28,798 nucleotides of DNA from an uncultured bacterium (GTDB taxonomy: Bacteria; Bacillota; Clostridia; Oscillospirales; Ruminococcaceae), in assembly GCA_905214345.1 (NCBI GenBank), contig CAJMLV010000034.1, positions 1-28,798 of the forward strand, in the 5' to 3' direction. Shown in pieces: positions 1 through 7,414 of the stretch. The translations under genes and the position numbers were made by a program. Numbering within the stretch: the stretch's first letter is position 1; every line of letters begins with the position of its first letter. The notes under the pieces were generated by a model, which saw nothing but the letters and a program-made list of their open reading frames with translations, did not search any database and was not told the origin of the DNA.

Positions 1-316
1 GCATTCCCAGGATAATGGCCGGGGTGGTCATGTTGCGGCTGAAATTGGAGGCCAGCAGCACGTCGGTGACAAAGGAAATGACCGCCAGTGCCAAAAGGAC
101 CAGCGCCAGCGGATTGACAAAAGCCCGGCGCAGACGGTACAGTACCGTATCCGCCGCACGGCCCGACAGCACATTGCCGCCGTACCGTTCCCGGCTTTCT
201 TCCGCCTGGTCATCGGTGTATCCGTCCGGCGTGATATGCAGATCCCGGCAGAGCGTGTCGATGTCTGTATATGCGTAATCCAGAACACGCGGATGAAGTT
301 TTCGGTCGGCTTTCAT
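1..316 (-). CDS. mgtA: Magnesium-translocating P-type ATPase, N-terminal part (cut by window edge)
   Basis: Only the first 105 codons are inside the window. Translation from the ATG at 316 gives a cation-ATPase N-terminal domain (about residues 15-60, containing ERYGGN) and then the first membrane helix around residues 67-87 (NPLALVLLALAVISFVTDVL). The NP..(V/I)L..LA.ISF.TD pattern preceding a loop and TTPAIILGM is typical of MgtA/MgtB-type Mg2+ importers rather than SERCA-type calcium pumps, but the catalytic DKTGT and later domains are outside the window. A purine-rich GGGGGTGGCGGGA stretch lies just before the ATG, and a good promoter lies at 351-379. The gene is separated from the cobalamin operon by a hairpin, so it is probably an independent unit. 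The family assignment rests on the N-terminus alone. Confidence 0.78.
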   Translation of the reverse strand, partial: MKADRKLHPRVLDYAYTDIDTLCRDLHITPDGYTDDQAEESRERYGGNVLSGRAADTVLYRLRRAFVNPLALVLLALAVISFVTDVLLASNFSRNMTTPAIILGM

Positions 317-350
317 TCCCGCCACCCCCAGTTTATCCTATCATTTTTCT

Positions 351-379
351 ATCATATCACACAACTGCCCTTGTGACAT
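351..379 (-). promoter_or_regulatory. Probable housekeeping promoter for mgtA
   Basis: On the minus strand there is ATGTCA (-35, 374-379; four of six consensus bases), a 17-nt spacer, then TATGAT (-10, 351-356; five of six). The inferred start near 344 leaves a leader of about 28 nt, too short for an M-box type magnesium riboswitch. No experimental support. Confidence 0.55.
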
Positions 380-413
380 CCCCGAATATCTTGCTTTTTC
401 CTTGTTTGAAGCA

Positions 414-466
414 AACAGCCCCGCTCGCCAGGCAGCACTTCATGCCGCCCGGCAAACGGGGCTGTT
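414..466 (-). terminator. Hairpin terminator at the end of the cobalamin operon
   Basis: A long hairpin lies 19 nt beyond the cbiC stop. The outer arms (457-466 and 414-423) are perfectly complementary over 10 bp with a CCCCG/CGGGG core. A second, nearly complementary inner stem (GCCGGGCGGCA against TGCTGCCTGGC, with G-U pairs) closes a 5-nt loop. On the minus strand the arm is followed by TGTTTGCTTC, moderately T-rich rather than a pure T run. It separates cbiC from the mgtA promoter. It may also act weakly on the plus strand. Confidence 0.6.
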
Positions 467-484
467 GTTCTCTGAAGAAAAATC

Positions 485-1162
485 TTATTGCCAACCGCGG
501 TTGGCAGGGTCCAGGGTATCCAGTGCAGTGTACAGCAGCGCATTGCAGATGGCCGCCGCCACATTGCTGCCGCCCTTGCGTCCCATGGCGGCAATGGCGG
601 GCACTCCGGCGGCTTCGCAGACCTGCATCAGCCGCTGTTTGCTTTCCACTACATTCACAAAGCCCACCGGGACCCCCACCACCAGGGCAGGGCGCAGGCC
701 TGCTTCGATCAGATCTGCAATAGCCAGCAAAGCCGTGGGTGCGTTGCCCACCGCCAGCAGCGCTCCGGGCATGGTCCGGGCCGCATGGTGCATGGCCGCC
801 ACTGCCCGGGTGGTTCCGTTTTCCCGTGCCTGCCGGGCGACGGATTCTTCCGCCATAAAGCAGTATACCTGGCTTCCCAGTTTTTGCAGGCTGGGTTTGC
901 TGATGCCTGCCTTGGCCATGTTGGTGTCGGTAACGATCGGCACGCCCCGCTGCAGCGCCTGTACCCCCAGCGCAACCGCACCCTGCGTGAAACGAAGGTT
1001 ATCGGCATACTCAAAGTCTGCCGTGGTGTGAATAACGCGCTTGACAACGGCGGCTGTCTGCGGCGGCAGGGCGATTCCCCGTGCTTTCAGTTCCGATTCG
1101 ATGATGGACATACTGGTGCGCTCAATGTCCGCGGGGAGATGGTGTTTTGGTGCGGTATTCAA
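485..1162 (-). CDS. cbiC: Cobalt-precorrin-8 methylmutase CbiC
   Basis: Cytoplasmic enzyme that moves the C11 methyl of cobalt-precorrin-8 to C12, producing cobyrinate. At 225 aa it is close to the usual ~210 aa. The family motif with the catalytic histidine is visible as VIHTTADFEYADNL (His45), and the C-terminal half carries GNAPTALLAI and VPVGFVNVVESK, typical of CbiC/CobH. The start is chosen as TTG at 1162 because the family N-terminus (ADIERTSMSIIESEL here) lies upstream of the first ATG (codon 18), and because this TTG overlaps the adenosyltransferase TGA by 4 nt in the style of the operon. The Shine-Dalgarno match (AAGGGCG) is weak. It is the last gene of the operon, far from the other ring-modifying genes. 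Confidence 0.93.
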   Translation of the reverse strand: MNTAPKHHLPADIERTSMSIIESELKARGIALPPQTAAVVKRVIHTTADFEYADNLRFTQGAVALGVQALQRGVPIVTDTNMAKAGISKPSLQKLGSQVYCFMAEESVARQARENGTTRAVAAMHHAARTMPGALLAVGNAPTALLAIADLIEAGLRPALVVGVPVGFVNVVESKQRLMQVCEAAGVPAIAAMGRKGGSNVAAAICNALLYTALDTLDPANRGWQ

Positions 1163-1671
1163 TATTCCACGCCCTTTCTGGCGGCGATACCTTGCCGGTA
1201 CGGGTGTTTATGGCAGCACATCTCGGTGGAGTAATCGGCCGCTTCCTGCATCCAGGGAGCCGGGTCCCGGCCGGTGAGCACCACTTCCCTGCCCGCCGGG
1301 CGTTCCAGCACAGCGCGGCGCAGCAGATTTTCCTCCACCATCCCCAGACGGAAGGCGGCACAGGCTTCGTCCAGGACCAGAAGATCACAGGGGCTTTCCA
1401 GCGCCTGCCGGAGCAGATCATTGTGCCGGGCACGGACTTCCTCGCGTTCTTCCGGCGTCATCTGAGAAAAGAATTTGGTGCCCGGCTGCCCGGAATATAC
1501 CCGGGCTCCCAGACGGCGCAGCGGTTCCAGCTCGCTGCTTTGACCATCCTTCAAAAACTGCACCACCGTGACGGTGCCGCCGCTGCCCAGCATACGCAGA
1601 GCCAGACCAACGGCTGCCGTAGTCTTGCCTTTGCCTTCGCCCCAGTACAGGTGCACCAGTCCTTTATTCAT
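1159..1671 (-). CDS. cobO: Corrinoid adenosyltransferase (BtuR/CobO family)
   Basis: Transfers the 5'-deoxyadenosyl group of ATP to cob(I)yrinate a,c-diamide or later corrinoids, forming the Co-C bond. The 170-residue length is normal for the BtuR/CobO/CobA(Salmonella) family. The N-terminal P-loop GEGKGKTTAA (residues 11-20) has the characteristic reversed-type GxGKGKTT. LLVLDEACAA in the middle is the Walker-B-like strand, and the GRDPAPWMQEAADYSTEM region is the family's conserved C-terminal part. The ATG at 1671 lies inside the end of cobQ (8-nt overlap), and the stop overlaps the cbiC start, so it is translationally coupled on both sides. It supplies the adenosyl form that the riboswitch upstream is expected to sense. 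Confidence 0.93.
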   Translation of the reverse strand: MNKGLVHLYWGEGKGKTTAAVGLALRMLGSGGTVTVVQFLKDGQSSELEPLRRLGARVYSGQPGTKFFSQMTPEEREEVRARHNDLLRQALESPCDLLVLDEACAAFRLGMVEENLLRRAVLERPAGREVVLTGRDPAPWMQEAADYSTEMCCHKHPYRQGIAARKGVEY

Positions 1672-3145
1672 GGCTGTATTCCTCCATTGCGCGGTAGATG
1701 GCCGGCATATCCAGCGCCGCGCGCACACCGTCTGCCAGCTGGTCATATTGGGTCTCTTTGTATGCGCCCCTGTCCTGGGTAGGCGCCCAATCAGAGGCAA
1801 TGCCTTTTTGTTCCAGCAGCCAGGCCGCCAGACGGTCGGTAAGGCTGCCGGTATCAAACAGACCGTGCAGATAGGTACCGAACACATTGCCCTGCACCGT
1901 GCCGTCCTCTGCACCGGTATCCAGTCGGCAGAAAGGCTTTCCGCCGCTGCGGACAGTCCGGCCCATGTGAATCTCGTATCCATCCAGCCGTGCCCCGGCA
2001 AAAGGCGATGCAAGCACTTCAGCTTCCACCCGGGTACGGGTCTTTTGCGGAGTGAACACGGTTTCACAGGGCAGCAGCCCCATCCCGGCCATCTCTCCGC
2101 CGCCTTCCACACCTTCCGGGTCACGCAGGGTTTCTCCCAGCATCTGGTACCCGCCGCAGACCCCCAGTACAGGGGTCCCGCCGGACGCCAGTTTACGGAT
2201 GGCAGCTTCCAGCCCGCAGGTGCGCAGCCAGAGCAGGTCCTGCATGGTACTTTTGGTACCAGGCAGAATGACCAGGTCCGGGGTGCCCAGTCCGGCCGGG
2301 TCGGTGACGTACCGCACACCCAGAGCGGGGTGACTTTCCAGCGGAGAAAAATCCGTAAAGTTGGAGATACGGGGCAGGCGGACAACGGCCACATCCACCG
2401 GGCGGCGGGCCTGTGTTTTGGTCAAGCGCTCGGAAAGGCTGTCTTCATCGTCAATATCCCAACGCCCGTAGGGGAGTACCCCCAGCACAGGGATGCCTGT
2501 TTTTTCCCGCAGCATCCGCAGACCCGGTTCCAGCAGGCTCACATCCCCCCGGAACTTGTTGATCACGGTGCCCACAATGCGGGCCCGCTCCTTTTCTTCC
2601 AGCAAAGCCACGGTACCGTAGAGTTGAGCAAACACCCCGCCGCGGTCGATGTCCCCCACCAGCAGCACCGGGGCATCGACCAGTTCGGCCAGCCCCATAT
2701 TGACGATGTCGTCCGCTTTCAGGTTGATCTCCGCCGGGCTGCCTGCGCCCTCTATCACAATGATATCGTTTTCCGCCGCCAGGCTGTGGTAGGCCTGCAG
2801 GATTTCCGGGATCAGCGTCTTTTTCATGGCGAAGTAATCCCGGGCACTGTACTGCCCGCGCACCCGTCCGTTTACGATCAGCTGACTGCCGGTATCGCTG
2901 GATGGTTTGAGCAGGATGGGATTCATCCGCACATCCGGTTCCCTGCCGGCGGCTTCTGCCTGGGCCACCTGGGCCCGGCCCATTTCCAGGCCGTCCCGGG
3001 TGATATAGCTGTTGAGGGCCATGTTCTGACTTTTGAAAGGGGCCACCCGCAGACCGTCCTGCCGGAAGATCCGGCACAAAGCCGTGACCAGCAGGCTTTT
3101 GCCCGCCCCGGACATGGTCCCCTGCACCATAATACACCTGGCCAT
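1664..3145 (-). CDS. cobQ: Cobyric acid synthase (CobQ/CbiP)
   Basis: Glutamine-dependent amidotransferase that amidates the b, d, e and g side chains of adenosylcobyrinate a,c-diamide to give adenosylcobyric acid. The full-length 493-aa protein has an N-terminal ATP-binding domain with the P-loop-like GTMSGAGKS (residues 9-17), the family motif FKSQNMALNS (38-47) and GDIDRGGVFAQLYGT. A class-I glutaminase domain follows, with nucleophile Cys330 in VLGVCGGYQMLG and the C-terminal histidine His427 in YLHGLF. It starts 1 nt after the cobD stop, with a GAGGTG ribosome binding site inside cobD, and overlaps cobO by 8 nt. Equivalent to CbiP in Salmonella nomenclature. Confidence 0.96.
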   Translation of the reverse strand: MARCIMVQGTMSGAGKSLLVTALCRIFRQDGLRVAPFKSQNMALNSYITRDGLEMGRAQVAQAEAAGREPDVRMNPILLKPSSDTGSQLIVNGRVRGQYSARDYFAMKKTLIPEILQAYHSLAAENDIIVIEGAGSPAEINLKADDIVNMGLAELVDAPVLLVGDIDRGGVFAQLYGTVALLEEKERARIVGTVINKFRGDVSLLEPGLRMLREKTGIPVLGVLPYGRWDIDDEDSLSERLTKTQARRPVDVAVVRLPRISNFTDFSPLESHPALGVRYVTDPAGLGTPDLVILPGTKSTMQDLLWLRTCGLEAAIRKLASGGTPVLGVCGGYQMLGETLRDPEGVEGGGEMAGMGLLPCETVFTPQKTRTRVEAEVLASPFAGARLDGYEIHMGRTVRSGGKPFCRLDTGAEDGTVQGNVFGTYLHGLFDTGSLTDRLAAWLLEQKGIASDWAPTQDRGAYKETQYDQLADGVRAALDMPAIYRAMEEYSHE

Positions 3146-3146
3146 C

Positions 3147-4202
3147 TCAAAGCACCTCTTTCATAGCCTGCAGAAAAGTCCGGTTTTCCTGTTCACTGCG
3201 CACGGCACAGCGATACCAGCCGGGGCCCAGGCCGGTATAGTTGGAGCAGTCCCGCAGCAGAACACCCTTTTGCCGCAACGCCGGAACAAGGTCCGGGCGC
3301 TCGTGATGGAACAGCAGATAGTTTGCCTGCCCGGGAATGACCTGGCAGCCCAATTCTGCCAGCCCTGCCGCCATAACGGGACGCTGGGCGGCAATGAGGT
3401 CGTGGAGGGTCCGGCTGTATTCGGTTTCCTTCAGCGCTGCCAGACCCGCCGCCTGGGCAAGCCCCGAAACCGCCCAGGGTTGTCCCGCCGACCGCACGCG
3501 CTGCAAAAGGTTTGTATCCCGGCACAGCGCATACCCCAGACGCACCCCCGCCATGGCATACCATTTGGTGAAGGCTTTCAGAATCAGAAGATTGGCATGG
3601 CTGTCCAGCTGTCCTTCCAGCGTATGGGCGGCCGGGTCGTCCAGAAACTCGTTGAAGCATTCATCCGCCACCAGCAGCGCGCCGGTCTTGGAACAGGTTT
3701 CCAGAACCTTTTGCAGCAATGCGGGATCAGTGGTGCGGCCGGTGGGATTGTTGGGCTCACACAGCAGCACCAGGTCCACGTCGGGGCGGATGAGTTCCAG
3801 AATTTCTTCCCCCAGAGAAAAATCCGTTTTTTCGGAAAGAGGAACTTCTTCCACCACACATCCCACACTTTCCAGGGCAGCAGCGTATTCCGCAAAAGTG
3901 GGTGCCGTGATCAGGGCATGGCGGGGCTTTTCTGCCAGTGCCAGCCGCCAGATCAGGTCCGCCGCCCCGTTTCCGCAGAGCACCCAATCACAGGGCAGAC
4001 TGCGGCTTTCCGCGATAGCAGCACAGAGTTCCCGGCACAGCGGGTCCGGGTAACGGTCCTGTCCGGCGGCAGCTTCGGCAATGGCGCGGCGCACCCCTTC
4101 CGGCAGGCCCAGCGGGCTGATATTGGCCGAAAAATCCAGCGGCATGGTACCGTATTCGGCGGCAAAACCCGCCCAGTCTCCGCCGTGTGTCAGTTGTGGC
4201 AT
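3147..4202 (-). CDS. cobD: L-threonine-O-3-phosphate decarboxylase CobD
   Basis: PLP-dependent fold-type I enzyme that decarboxylates L-threonine phosphate to (R)-1-amino-2-propanol phosphate, the linker used by CbiB. The protein is 351 aa. Visible landmarks are the substrate-side NISPLGLP (residues 28-35), CGNGAADLIWRL (76-87), CEPNNPTG (148-155), VADECF (178-183), and the probable PLP lysine Lys213 in FTKWYAMAGVRLGY. The ATG at 4202 has a strong AAAGGA site in the 22-nt gap after cbiB, one of the few real gaps in the operon. No threonine kinase gene is nearby, so the substrate must come from elsewhere in the genome. There is no C-terminal cysteine-rich extension. Confidence 0.94.
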   Translation of the reverse strand: MPQLTHGGDWAGFAAEYGTMPLDFSANISPLGLPEGVRRAIAEAAAGQDRYPDPLCRELCAAIAESRSLPCDWVLCGNGAADLIWRLALAEKPRHALITAPTFAEYAAALESVGCVVEEVPLSEKTDFSLGEEILELIRPDVDLVLLCEPNNPTGRTTDPALLQKVLETCSKTGALLVADECFNEFLDDPAAHTLEGQLDSHANLLILKAFTKWYAMAGVRLGYALCRDTNLLQRVRSAGQPWAVSGLAQAAGLAALKETEYSRTLHDLIAAQRPVMAAGLAELGCQVIPGQANYLLFHHERPDLVPALRQKGVLLRDCSNYTGLGPGWYRCAVRSEQENRTFLQAMKEVL

Positions 4203-4224
4203 ATAAGTTCCTTTCGTATCGGGT

Positions 4225-5190
4225 TCAAAGCAGCGTCAGCACCAGGAGCCGCACGGCCAGACCTATCAACAGAGCCAGCGTGCTGGCCGTGTACAGCACT
4301 TTGTTTGCCCGCAGAATGTCCACAGGTTCAATGGCCCGCAGCGGGTCACCGATAGTGGGTTTGTCATACCGTTTGCCAAAGTAATACGCGGGACCCGCCA
4401 GCTGTACTCCCAGCGCTCCCGCGCAGGCGGATTCGGTCTGGGCGCTGTTGGGGCTGGCATGGCAGCGCCGGTCCCGCCGCCAGATGTGCCAGGCGTTTTT
4501 GGCGTTCTGCCCTGTCAGAGCGGCCCCCGCAATCCAGAACAGTGCCGCCAGACGGGCGGGAAGATACCCGGCGGCATCGTCCAGGTGGGCAGCCGCCCGG
4601 CCGAAATACAGGTATTTTTCATTTTTGTACCCCACCATGCTGTCCATGGTATTGACGGCCTTATAACACAGCGCAAGAGGCGCTCCGCCGATGAGCATGT
4701 ACAGGAGGGGCGCCATGACTCCGTCGGCAAAGTTCTCCGCCACCGTTTCCACGGCGGCTTTTGTGACGCCTTCGGCAGTAAGGTCTTTGGTATCCCGACC
4801 CACAATGCGGCTGACCGCCTGCCGGGCTTCCTCCAGGGTTCCGGAGGTGATTTTCTCATAGACGTTGCGGCTCTCTTTGCCCAATCCCCGCACCGCCAGT
4901 GCCTGCCAGCACCAAAGGGTCTGCACCGCAAACCCCAGTACCGGGTGCAAAGCCGCCGCCCCCAGGCAGACCGCTCCGGTGAAGAGGAAGGTTCCCAAAG
5001 GCAGCACCGCTGCAAGTACCCGTCCTGCCCGAAGAAGACCCCGGGATGTATCGGGGAAAGCCCGGCGCAGGCAGGCTTCCAGTGCGGTGATGGCCTTGCC
5101 CATGATGACCACCGGATGGGGCATCCAGGCGGGGTCGGCCAACAGCAGGTCCAGCAAAAAACCGCAGACAATAGCGGCACAGAGCATCAT
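4225..5190 (-). CDS. cbiB: Adenosylcobinamide-phosphate synthase CbiB
   Basis: Integral membrane enzyme that joins aminopropanol (phosphate) to the f side chain of adenosylcobyric acid. The 321-aa protein is hydrophobic with several predicted membrane segments (for example near residues 3-18, 55-80 and 300-320). Family motifs include DPAWMPHPVVIMG near the start, AAVETVAENFADGVMAPLLY in the middle, VNTMDSMVGYKNEKY, and KRYDKPTIGDPLRAIEP towards the C-terminus. Two ATG codons are adjacent; the first (5190) forms a 4-nt ATGA overlap with the cobC stop and is well placed behind GAGGAACAAGT. Its product partner CobD is encoded immediately downstream. Confidence 0.95.
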   Translation of the reverse strand: MMLCAAIVCGFLLDLLLADPAWMPHPVVIMGKAITALEACLRRAFPDTSRGLLRAGRVLAAVLPLGTFLFTGAVCLGAAALHPVLGFAVQTLWCWQALAVRGLGKESRNVYEKITSGTLEEARQAVSRIVGRDTKDLTAEGVTKAAVETVAENFADGVMAPLLYMLIGGAPLALCYKAVNTMDSMVGYKNEKYLYFGRAAAHLDDAAGYLPARLAALFWIAGAALTGQNAKNAWHIWRRDRRCHASPNSAQTESACAGALGVQLAGPAYYFGKRYDKPTIGDPLRAIEPVDILRANKVLYTASTLALLIGLAVRLLVLTLL

Positions 5191-5786
5191 ACTTGTTCCT
5201 CTTTCGTGTACTGCACCGTCCTGAGCAGGCGCAGCGTGTGGTCTTTGGTCCAGGAGGAGGCATCCAGCAGATACCCGCCCGCGTTGGGGGCACACCAGTG
5301 GTAGTATTCCTCATGGGGGACGGCATACCGCTCCATCACGGCCATCTGGGTGCCGCCATGGGCCACAATGACCATCTTTTCCCTGCCCTGTTCCAGACAC
5401 AGGTCCACCAGCCCGGCAAAAGCGGCACAGGTACGCTCACAGAAATCCGCCTTGCGCTCCCCGTCCGGGCAGGAGGTTTCACAGTTGGCCTGCACCCATG
5501 CCAGGTAATCGGGGTCGTGCTCCATCTCCTTGTAATTTCGGCCCTCAAAACTGCCGAAGCCCATCTCCCGCAAGTCCCGCACCTGTACCTGCTGTGCCGT
5601 GGGGAACAGAATTTCCGCCGTCTGGCGGGCACGGGTCAGCGGACTGACATACACAAGATCGGTTTCGAAATCTGCCTTGCGCAGCATGGCCAGACCTTCG
5701 GGAGAAAGAGGGATATCCCGCTGTCCCTGGTACCGCTTTTCGGCATTGTACCGGGTCAGACCATGGCGCAGAAGATAGATGTTCAT
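5187..5786 (-). CDS. cobC: Alpha-ribazole phosphatase CobC (histidine phosphatase family)
   Basis: A 199-aa histidine-phosphatase (phosphoglycerate-mutase-like) protein. The phospho-acceptor motif LLRHGLTRYN is at the N-terminus (His8), a conserved SPLTRARQTAE follows at 48-58, EMGFGSFEGR contains the acid residue, and the second catalytic histidine is His143 in VAHGGTQ. Its place between cobU/cobS-type genes and cbiB indicates that it removes the phosphate from alpha-ribazole-5'-phosphate or adenosylcobalamin-5'-phosphate in nucleotide-loop assembly. Sequence alone cannot distinguish this from other small-molecule phosphatases; the assignment to CobC is from context. It overlaps its neighbours on both sides by 4 nt. 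Confidence 0.88.
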   Translation of the reverse strand: MNIYLLRHGLTRYNAEKRYQGQRDIPLSPEGLAMLRKADFETDLVYVSPLTRARQTAEILFPTAQQVQVRDLREMGFGSFEGRNYKEMEHDPDYLAWVQANCETSCPDGERKADFCERTCAAFAGLVDLCLEQGREKMVIVAHGGTQMAVMERYAVPHEEYYHWCAPNAGGYLLDASSWTKDHTLRLLRTVQYTKEEQV

Positions 5787-6121
5787 TGAGAAAGATCTCC
5801 TTTCAACACAAGAGGCAGGCCGCAGAACACCCGCACCACCGTATCGGCGCGGGCAGCCAGCAAACAGCCCAGGCGCCCCGCCGCCTCCCGGGCGGCACGC
5901 TGGGCGGGGTCAACAGGCACCACTCCGCCCCCTACCTCAGTGACGGTGACGACGGCATACCGCCCGGCCAGCTCATCGGCCAGGGCAGTCAGATCCGTAC
6001 ATTCGGCAGCCAGATTCTGGGCGTCGGTGCAGACACTTTCGGCAAAGTCCGCCCCTTCCGGAAGAAGGGTACGGGCAAAATCGGTTTTGCCACTGAACAG
6101 CGGCCCGGTGACCAGTATCAC
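5783..6121 (-). CDS. Short CobU-like protein (adenosylcobinamide kinase/guanylyltransferase family, internally reduced)
   Basis: A 112-aa protein related to CobU but far shorter than the usual ~180 aa. It keeps the P-loop (GPLFSGKT, residues 6-13) and a canonical CobU C-terminal half: TEVGGGVVPVDP followed by a REAAGRLG helix and a FCGLPLVLKG end. The central segment, which in CobU carries the guanylylated histidine and the guanylyltransferase region, is missing. The preferred start is GTG at 6121, giving a GTGA overlap with the cobS stop and a GGGGGTGG site 5 nt away; upstream in-frame GTG (6130) and TTG (6136) codons are alternatives. It may be a kinase-only enzyme, a partner of the full-length CobU at 6875, or a decaying duplicate. 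The intact reading frame and clean overlaps argue against a pseudogene. Confidence 0.75.
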   Translation of the reverse strand: MILVTGPLFSGKTDFARTLLPEGADFAESVCTDAQNLAAECTDLTALADELAGRYAVVTVTEVGGGVVPVDPAQRAAREAAGRLGCLLAARADTVVRVFCGLPLVLKGDLSQ

Positions 6122-6888
6122 AGCGTCCACCCCCAAAGGTACTGCCCGGCCACCAGGGCCGCCAGCATCCAGAATTCCGCCCGCTGGACAAACCAGCCGG
6201 CCAGATCACCGCTGATGCCGCCAAACTGCCTGACGGCGGTACGGTGGTAATGCCAGAATACCAGCCAGGCAGCAGCTGCTGCCAGCGCACCGCCCCACCA
6301 GATCAGCAGCAGGCTCAGAAGCAGGCTTGCAGCCGCCAGCACACCGCGGACACGGCGGCGGTCGGCAGCGGTGGCAAAGGTATGAGCCAGGCCGGTATTT
6401 TTGGCCAGCGGAAAACTGGTCACTGCCAGACCGGAAAGCGCCCGTTCCAGGGTAAATGCCGCCCCCATGCAGAGAGCGGCAGCCGGGGTGGGTTCAATGG
6501 CAGCGCAAAGCCCCAGCGTGGCCACAAAATAGCTGCACAGCCGAATGACGGCGAAAGCACCGCAGTGAGGGTCCGCCAGAATGGCCTGCTTTTTGGCCGG
6601 GTCGACGCAGCTGGCCAGGGCGTCGCAGGTATCGGCATAGCCGTCCAGATGAATGCCCCCGGTGATGAGCACCGGTACCAGGCCAAACCCCGCCGCCCGC
6701 AGCAGCACCGGCAGCGCCAGCGCCTGACAGAACAGCGCCCAGGCATACCAGGCCCCGCCGCAGACAACCCCGATCAGCGGAAAAGCACACATGGCATAGC
6801 GCATGTTGCGCTCATTCCATTGGGGCTGCGGCAGAGGCAAGGCACTGAACATGCCGAAAGCCACCGCAACGGTTTCAAACACAAGCAT
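6118..6888 (-). CDS. cobS: Adenosylcobinamide-GDP ribazoletransferase (cobalamin synthase) CobS
   Basis: Membrane enzyme that condenses adenosylcobinamide-GDP with alpha-ribazole (phosphate), closing the nucleotide loop. The protein is 256 aa. The early FSALPLPQPQW and the metal-binding signature GGIHLDGYADTCDAL are diagnostic, and the remainder is strongly hydrophobic with several membrane helices, including an Ala/Leu-rich pair after residue 180. The ATG at 6888 lies 14 nt inside the end of cobU, with AAAGGAACC upstream. It overlaps the short cobU-like gene by 4 nt. CbiB, also in the operon, is the other membrane protein of late assembly. Confidence 0.95.
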   Translation of the reverse strand: MLVFETVAVAFGMFSALPLPQPQWNERNMRYAMCAFPLIGVVCGGAWYAWALFCQALALPVLLRAAGFGLVPVLITGGIHLDGYADTCDALASCVDPAKKQAILADPHCGAFAVIRLCSYFVATLGLCAAIEPTPAAALCMGAAFTLERALSGLAVTSFPLAKNTGLAHTFATAADRRRVRGVLAAASLLLSLLLIWWGGALAAAAAWLVFWHYHRTAVRQFGGISGDLAGWFVQRAEFWMLAALVAGQYLWGWTL

Positions 6889-7414
6889 ACTCGGATGGTT
6901 CCTTTCCCTTGTAATAGACGGGGTATCCCGCCGTGACTTCGCAGACATTATCAGCCAGAGTGGCCAGACGTCGATGAATCTGCCCCAGCATCCGGAGATA
7001 CGAAAGGGTATCCCCCTCATAGTCGGTACCGCCGCAGAACAGCTCATTGCCCACCACGATCAGGTGGGTGGTCTGGCGATGCAGCGCCTGCAGCCCGGCG
7101 TATACCGTTTCCGGCGTGCGCGGTCCCGCGCCGTTGGGATCATATCGCTCATTGGCCGCCAGGTTAGTCAGATCCTCCAGCAAAAGCGCCCCCGGTTCCG
7201 GCAAGAGCAGCCCTGCCAGGTCCAGAGGGCGTTCCAGGGTAAGAAAGCCTTTCCCGGCACGCAGAGCCCGGTGACGTTCCACCCTGCGGCGGCATTCCTC
7301 ATCCCACACCTGCATGGTGGCCAGATAATACCGCGGTCCCGGGCTGGCTGCCAGCAAGGATTCGGCATAGGCGCTTTTTCCGCTGCCCGCACCGCCCATC
7401 ACAAAAGTCAGCAT
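6875..7414 (-). CDS. cobU: Adenosylcobinamide kinase/adenosylcobinamide-phosphate guanylyltransferase CobU
   Basis: Bifunctional enzyme that phosphorylates adenosylcobinamide and then attaches GMP to give adenosylcobinamide-GDP. The 179-aa length is normal. The P-loop is GGAGSGKS (residues 7-14), and His48 in VERHRALR corresponds to the region of the guanylylated histidine in Salmonella CobU. LLEDLTNL is the conserved central strand. The C-terminal motif, usually NEVGxGIVP, is altered here to NELFCGGTDYEGD, while the following helix (LGQIHRRLATLADNV) is normal. The canonical version of that motif is present in the short homologue two genes downstream (5783-6121). It overlaps cobT by 7 nt and cobS by 14 nt. 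Confidence 0.9.
   Translation of the reverse strand: MLTFVMGGAGSGKSAYAESLLAASPGPRYYLATMQVWDEECRRRVERHRALRAGKGFLTLERPLDLAGLLLPEPGALLLEDLTNLAANERYDPNGAGPRTPETVYAGLQALHRQTTHLIVVGNELFCGGTDYEGDTLSYLRMLGQIHRRLATLADNVCEVTAGYPVYYKGKEPSEYACV

Noticed and set aside
1568..3166. Plus-strand open frame of 532 codons opposite cobQ
   Set aside because: Antisense shadow of cobQ/cobO codon bias; no recognisable domain and no ribosome binding site. The same applies to the plus-strand frames at 3033-4355, 8179-9882 and 20152-22038.
5783..6136. Short CobU-like gene as a pseudogene of cobU
   Set aside because: The frame is intact, the P-loop and C-terminal motif are preserved, and both ends are cleanly coupled to cobS and cobC; decay would be expected to break these.
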